Source: Zunongwangia sp. HGR-M22
GTDB taxonomy: Bacteria > Bacteroidota > Bacteroidia > Flavobacteriales > Flavobacteriaceae
Length of the DNA stretch: 64,000 nucleotides
Direction: 5' to 3'
Assembly: GCF_027594425.1 (NCBI RefSeq)
Contig: NZ_CP115159.1
Span: forward strand, 2,221,001 to 2,285,000
The notes under the pieces were generated by a model. That model saw only the letters and a list, made by a program, of their open reading frames with translations. It was not told the DNA's origin and did no database searches. Shown piece by piece: positions 63,565-64,000 of this stretch. Positions within the stretch are counted from its first letter, which is position 1. Each line of letters begins with the position of its first letter. A program made the position numbers and the translations under genes.

Positions 63565-64000
63565 ATGACCTTAAAAAAGAAATTAATACTGCTTTTGTCT
63601 GTGCTCTTTATGGTGATAATTACCAGTATTGGGCTAAGCGGGTATTTTGTAAATCGGCTGGCAGAAAATAGTCGCGAAATCGTGAACGATAATTACCGTA
63701 GTCTTGTGTATGTTCAGGAAATGCAACAAATACTCGATCAGGTATTAATGAAAATTAATAGTTCCGCTTCCTTCAATCAGGAAATAAACCATTTTAAAAC
63801 AGTTTTAGATCAACAATCTGCTAATATTACCGAAACCGGAGAAGCCACCCTTACCGATAAATTAAATTTGTATTATCAGGATATTAAGCAACATTCAAAT
63901 CCATCGTACGCTACAGCACCTCCCGCCAATAATACTGCTATTCGCCAATCCATTTTTGAGGCTAAAAATAGTTTGAATACTATTTTCAAGCTGAATGAAA
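63565..64000 (+). CDS. Membrane sensor kinase partner of KdpD (N-terminal part, cut by window edge)
   Basis: 145 codons visible from ATG 63565. An N-terminal membrane helix (LILLLSVLFMVIITSIGLSG) is followed by a periplasmic helical sensor (NRLAENSREIVNDNYRS, VQEMQQILDQVLMKIN), typical of the four-helix-bundle sensors of HAMP-containing histidine kinases. The kinase core lies beyond the window. Position directly after the KdpD module implies that it supplies the kinase function. Confidence 0.75.
   Translation, partial: MTLKKKLILLLSVLFMVIITSIGLSGYFVNRLAENSREIVNDNYRSLVYVQEMQQILDQVLMKINSSASFNQEINHFKTVLDQQSANITETGEATLTDKLNLYYQDIKQHSNPSYATAPPANNTAIRQSIFEAKNSLNTIFKLNE

Noticed and set aside
1-64000. 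CRISPR array, rRNA genes, riboswitch
   Set aside because: No regularly spaced short repeats, no rRNA sequence and no recognisable riboswitch core was seen on either strand.

Overview
The window looks like a chromosome segment of a marine-type member of the Bacteroidota, family Flavobacteriaceae. The DNA is AT-rich. Several genes are preceded by the Bacteroidota promoter pattern TTTG/TTG-N18-21-TAnnTTTG. There is a TonB-dependent receptor with a carboxypeptidase-like N-terminal domain, DUF4290 and DUF493 neighbours of murA, and conjugation genes of the Bacteroidetes type. The genus cannot be fixed from the sequence alone.

Layout. 1-14,460 is ordinary core genome: an MBL-fold hydrolase (cut by the left edge), an iron/siderophore receptor with a DUF4198-like partner, murA (with Asp in place of the fosfomycin-target Cys), DUF4290, DUF493, an AAA ATPase, recQ, fmt, an HU protein, YqgE/AlgH, a PabC-like enzyme, a START-like protein and tRNA-Met. 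Directly after the tRNA begins accessory DNA: tandem GGTACAGAA repeats, gene fragments and an AraC-type regulator, then a cytosolic glycan-metabolism block (16.4-25.4 kb) with three GT4 glycosyltransferases (one fused to an (alpha/alpha)6 domain), a GH100/GDE-like hydrolase, a PIG-L deacetylase, a lipoprotein, a GH130 phosphorylase/hydrolase and a 43-residue basic protein. This block ends at a decayed integrase (25.7-26.1 kb).

26-36 kb is a patchwork of mobile DNA: a periplasmic six-hairpin glycosidase, an IS91-like element (tyrosine recombinase plus frameshifted HUH transposase), an SDR/HxlR divergent pair with five AGTAAC boxes, a broken FRG-domain gene between large attC-like palindromes, a solitary 165-bp end of the IS91-like element, an M50 protease and an IS110 remnant. 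35.7-41.2 kb carries mobilization genes (ssb, radC-like, MobA, MobB relaxase, VirD4/TraG coupling protein) with a candidate oriT.

41.5-51 kb is stress-type cargo: an oxidoreductase, tandem AraC regulators, YqaE/Pmp3, DUF892 with an in-frame stop, and small proteins. It is followed by an IS110 element inserted precisely into an IS3-type transposase gene, with CT at both junctions, and by a second truncated copy of the coupling-protein tail. 51.4-64 kb holds a PAS/GAF histidine kinase, DUF3124, and a potassium-uptake locus: sigma-54 regulator, an extra 31-residue membrane peptide, kdpF, A, B, C, a porin-like barrel, two NTF2-like genes (one broken), a split KdpD (sensor part only) and the start of a separate membrane kinase.

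Much of the accessory content points to osmotic and ionic stress: K+ uptake, membrane stress peptides and cytosolic glycan turnover. Several accessory genes carry single-base lesions, which suggests decay or, less likely, assembly error.
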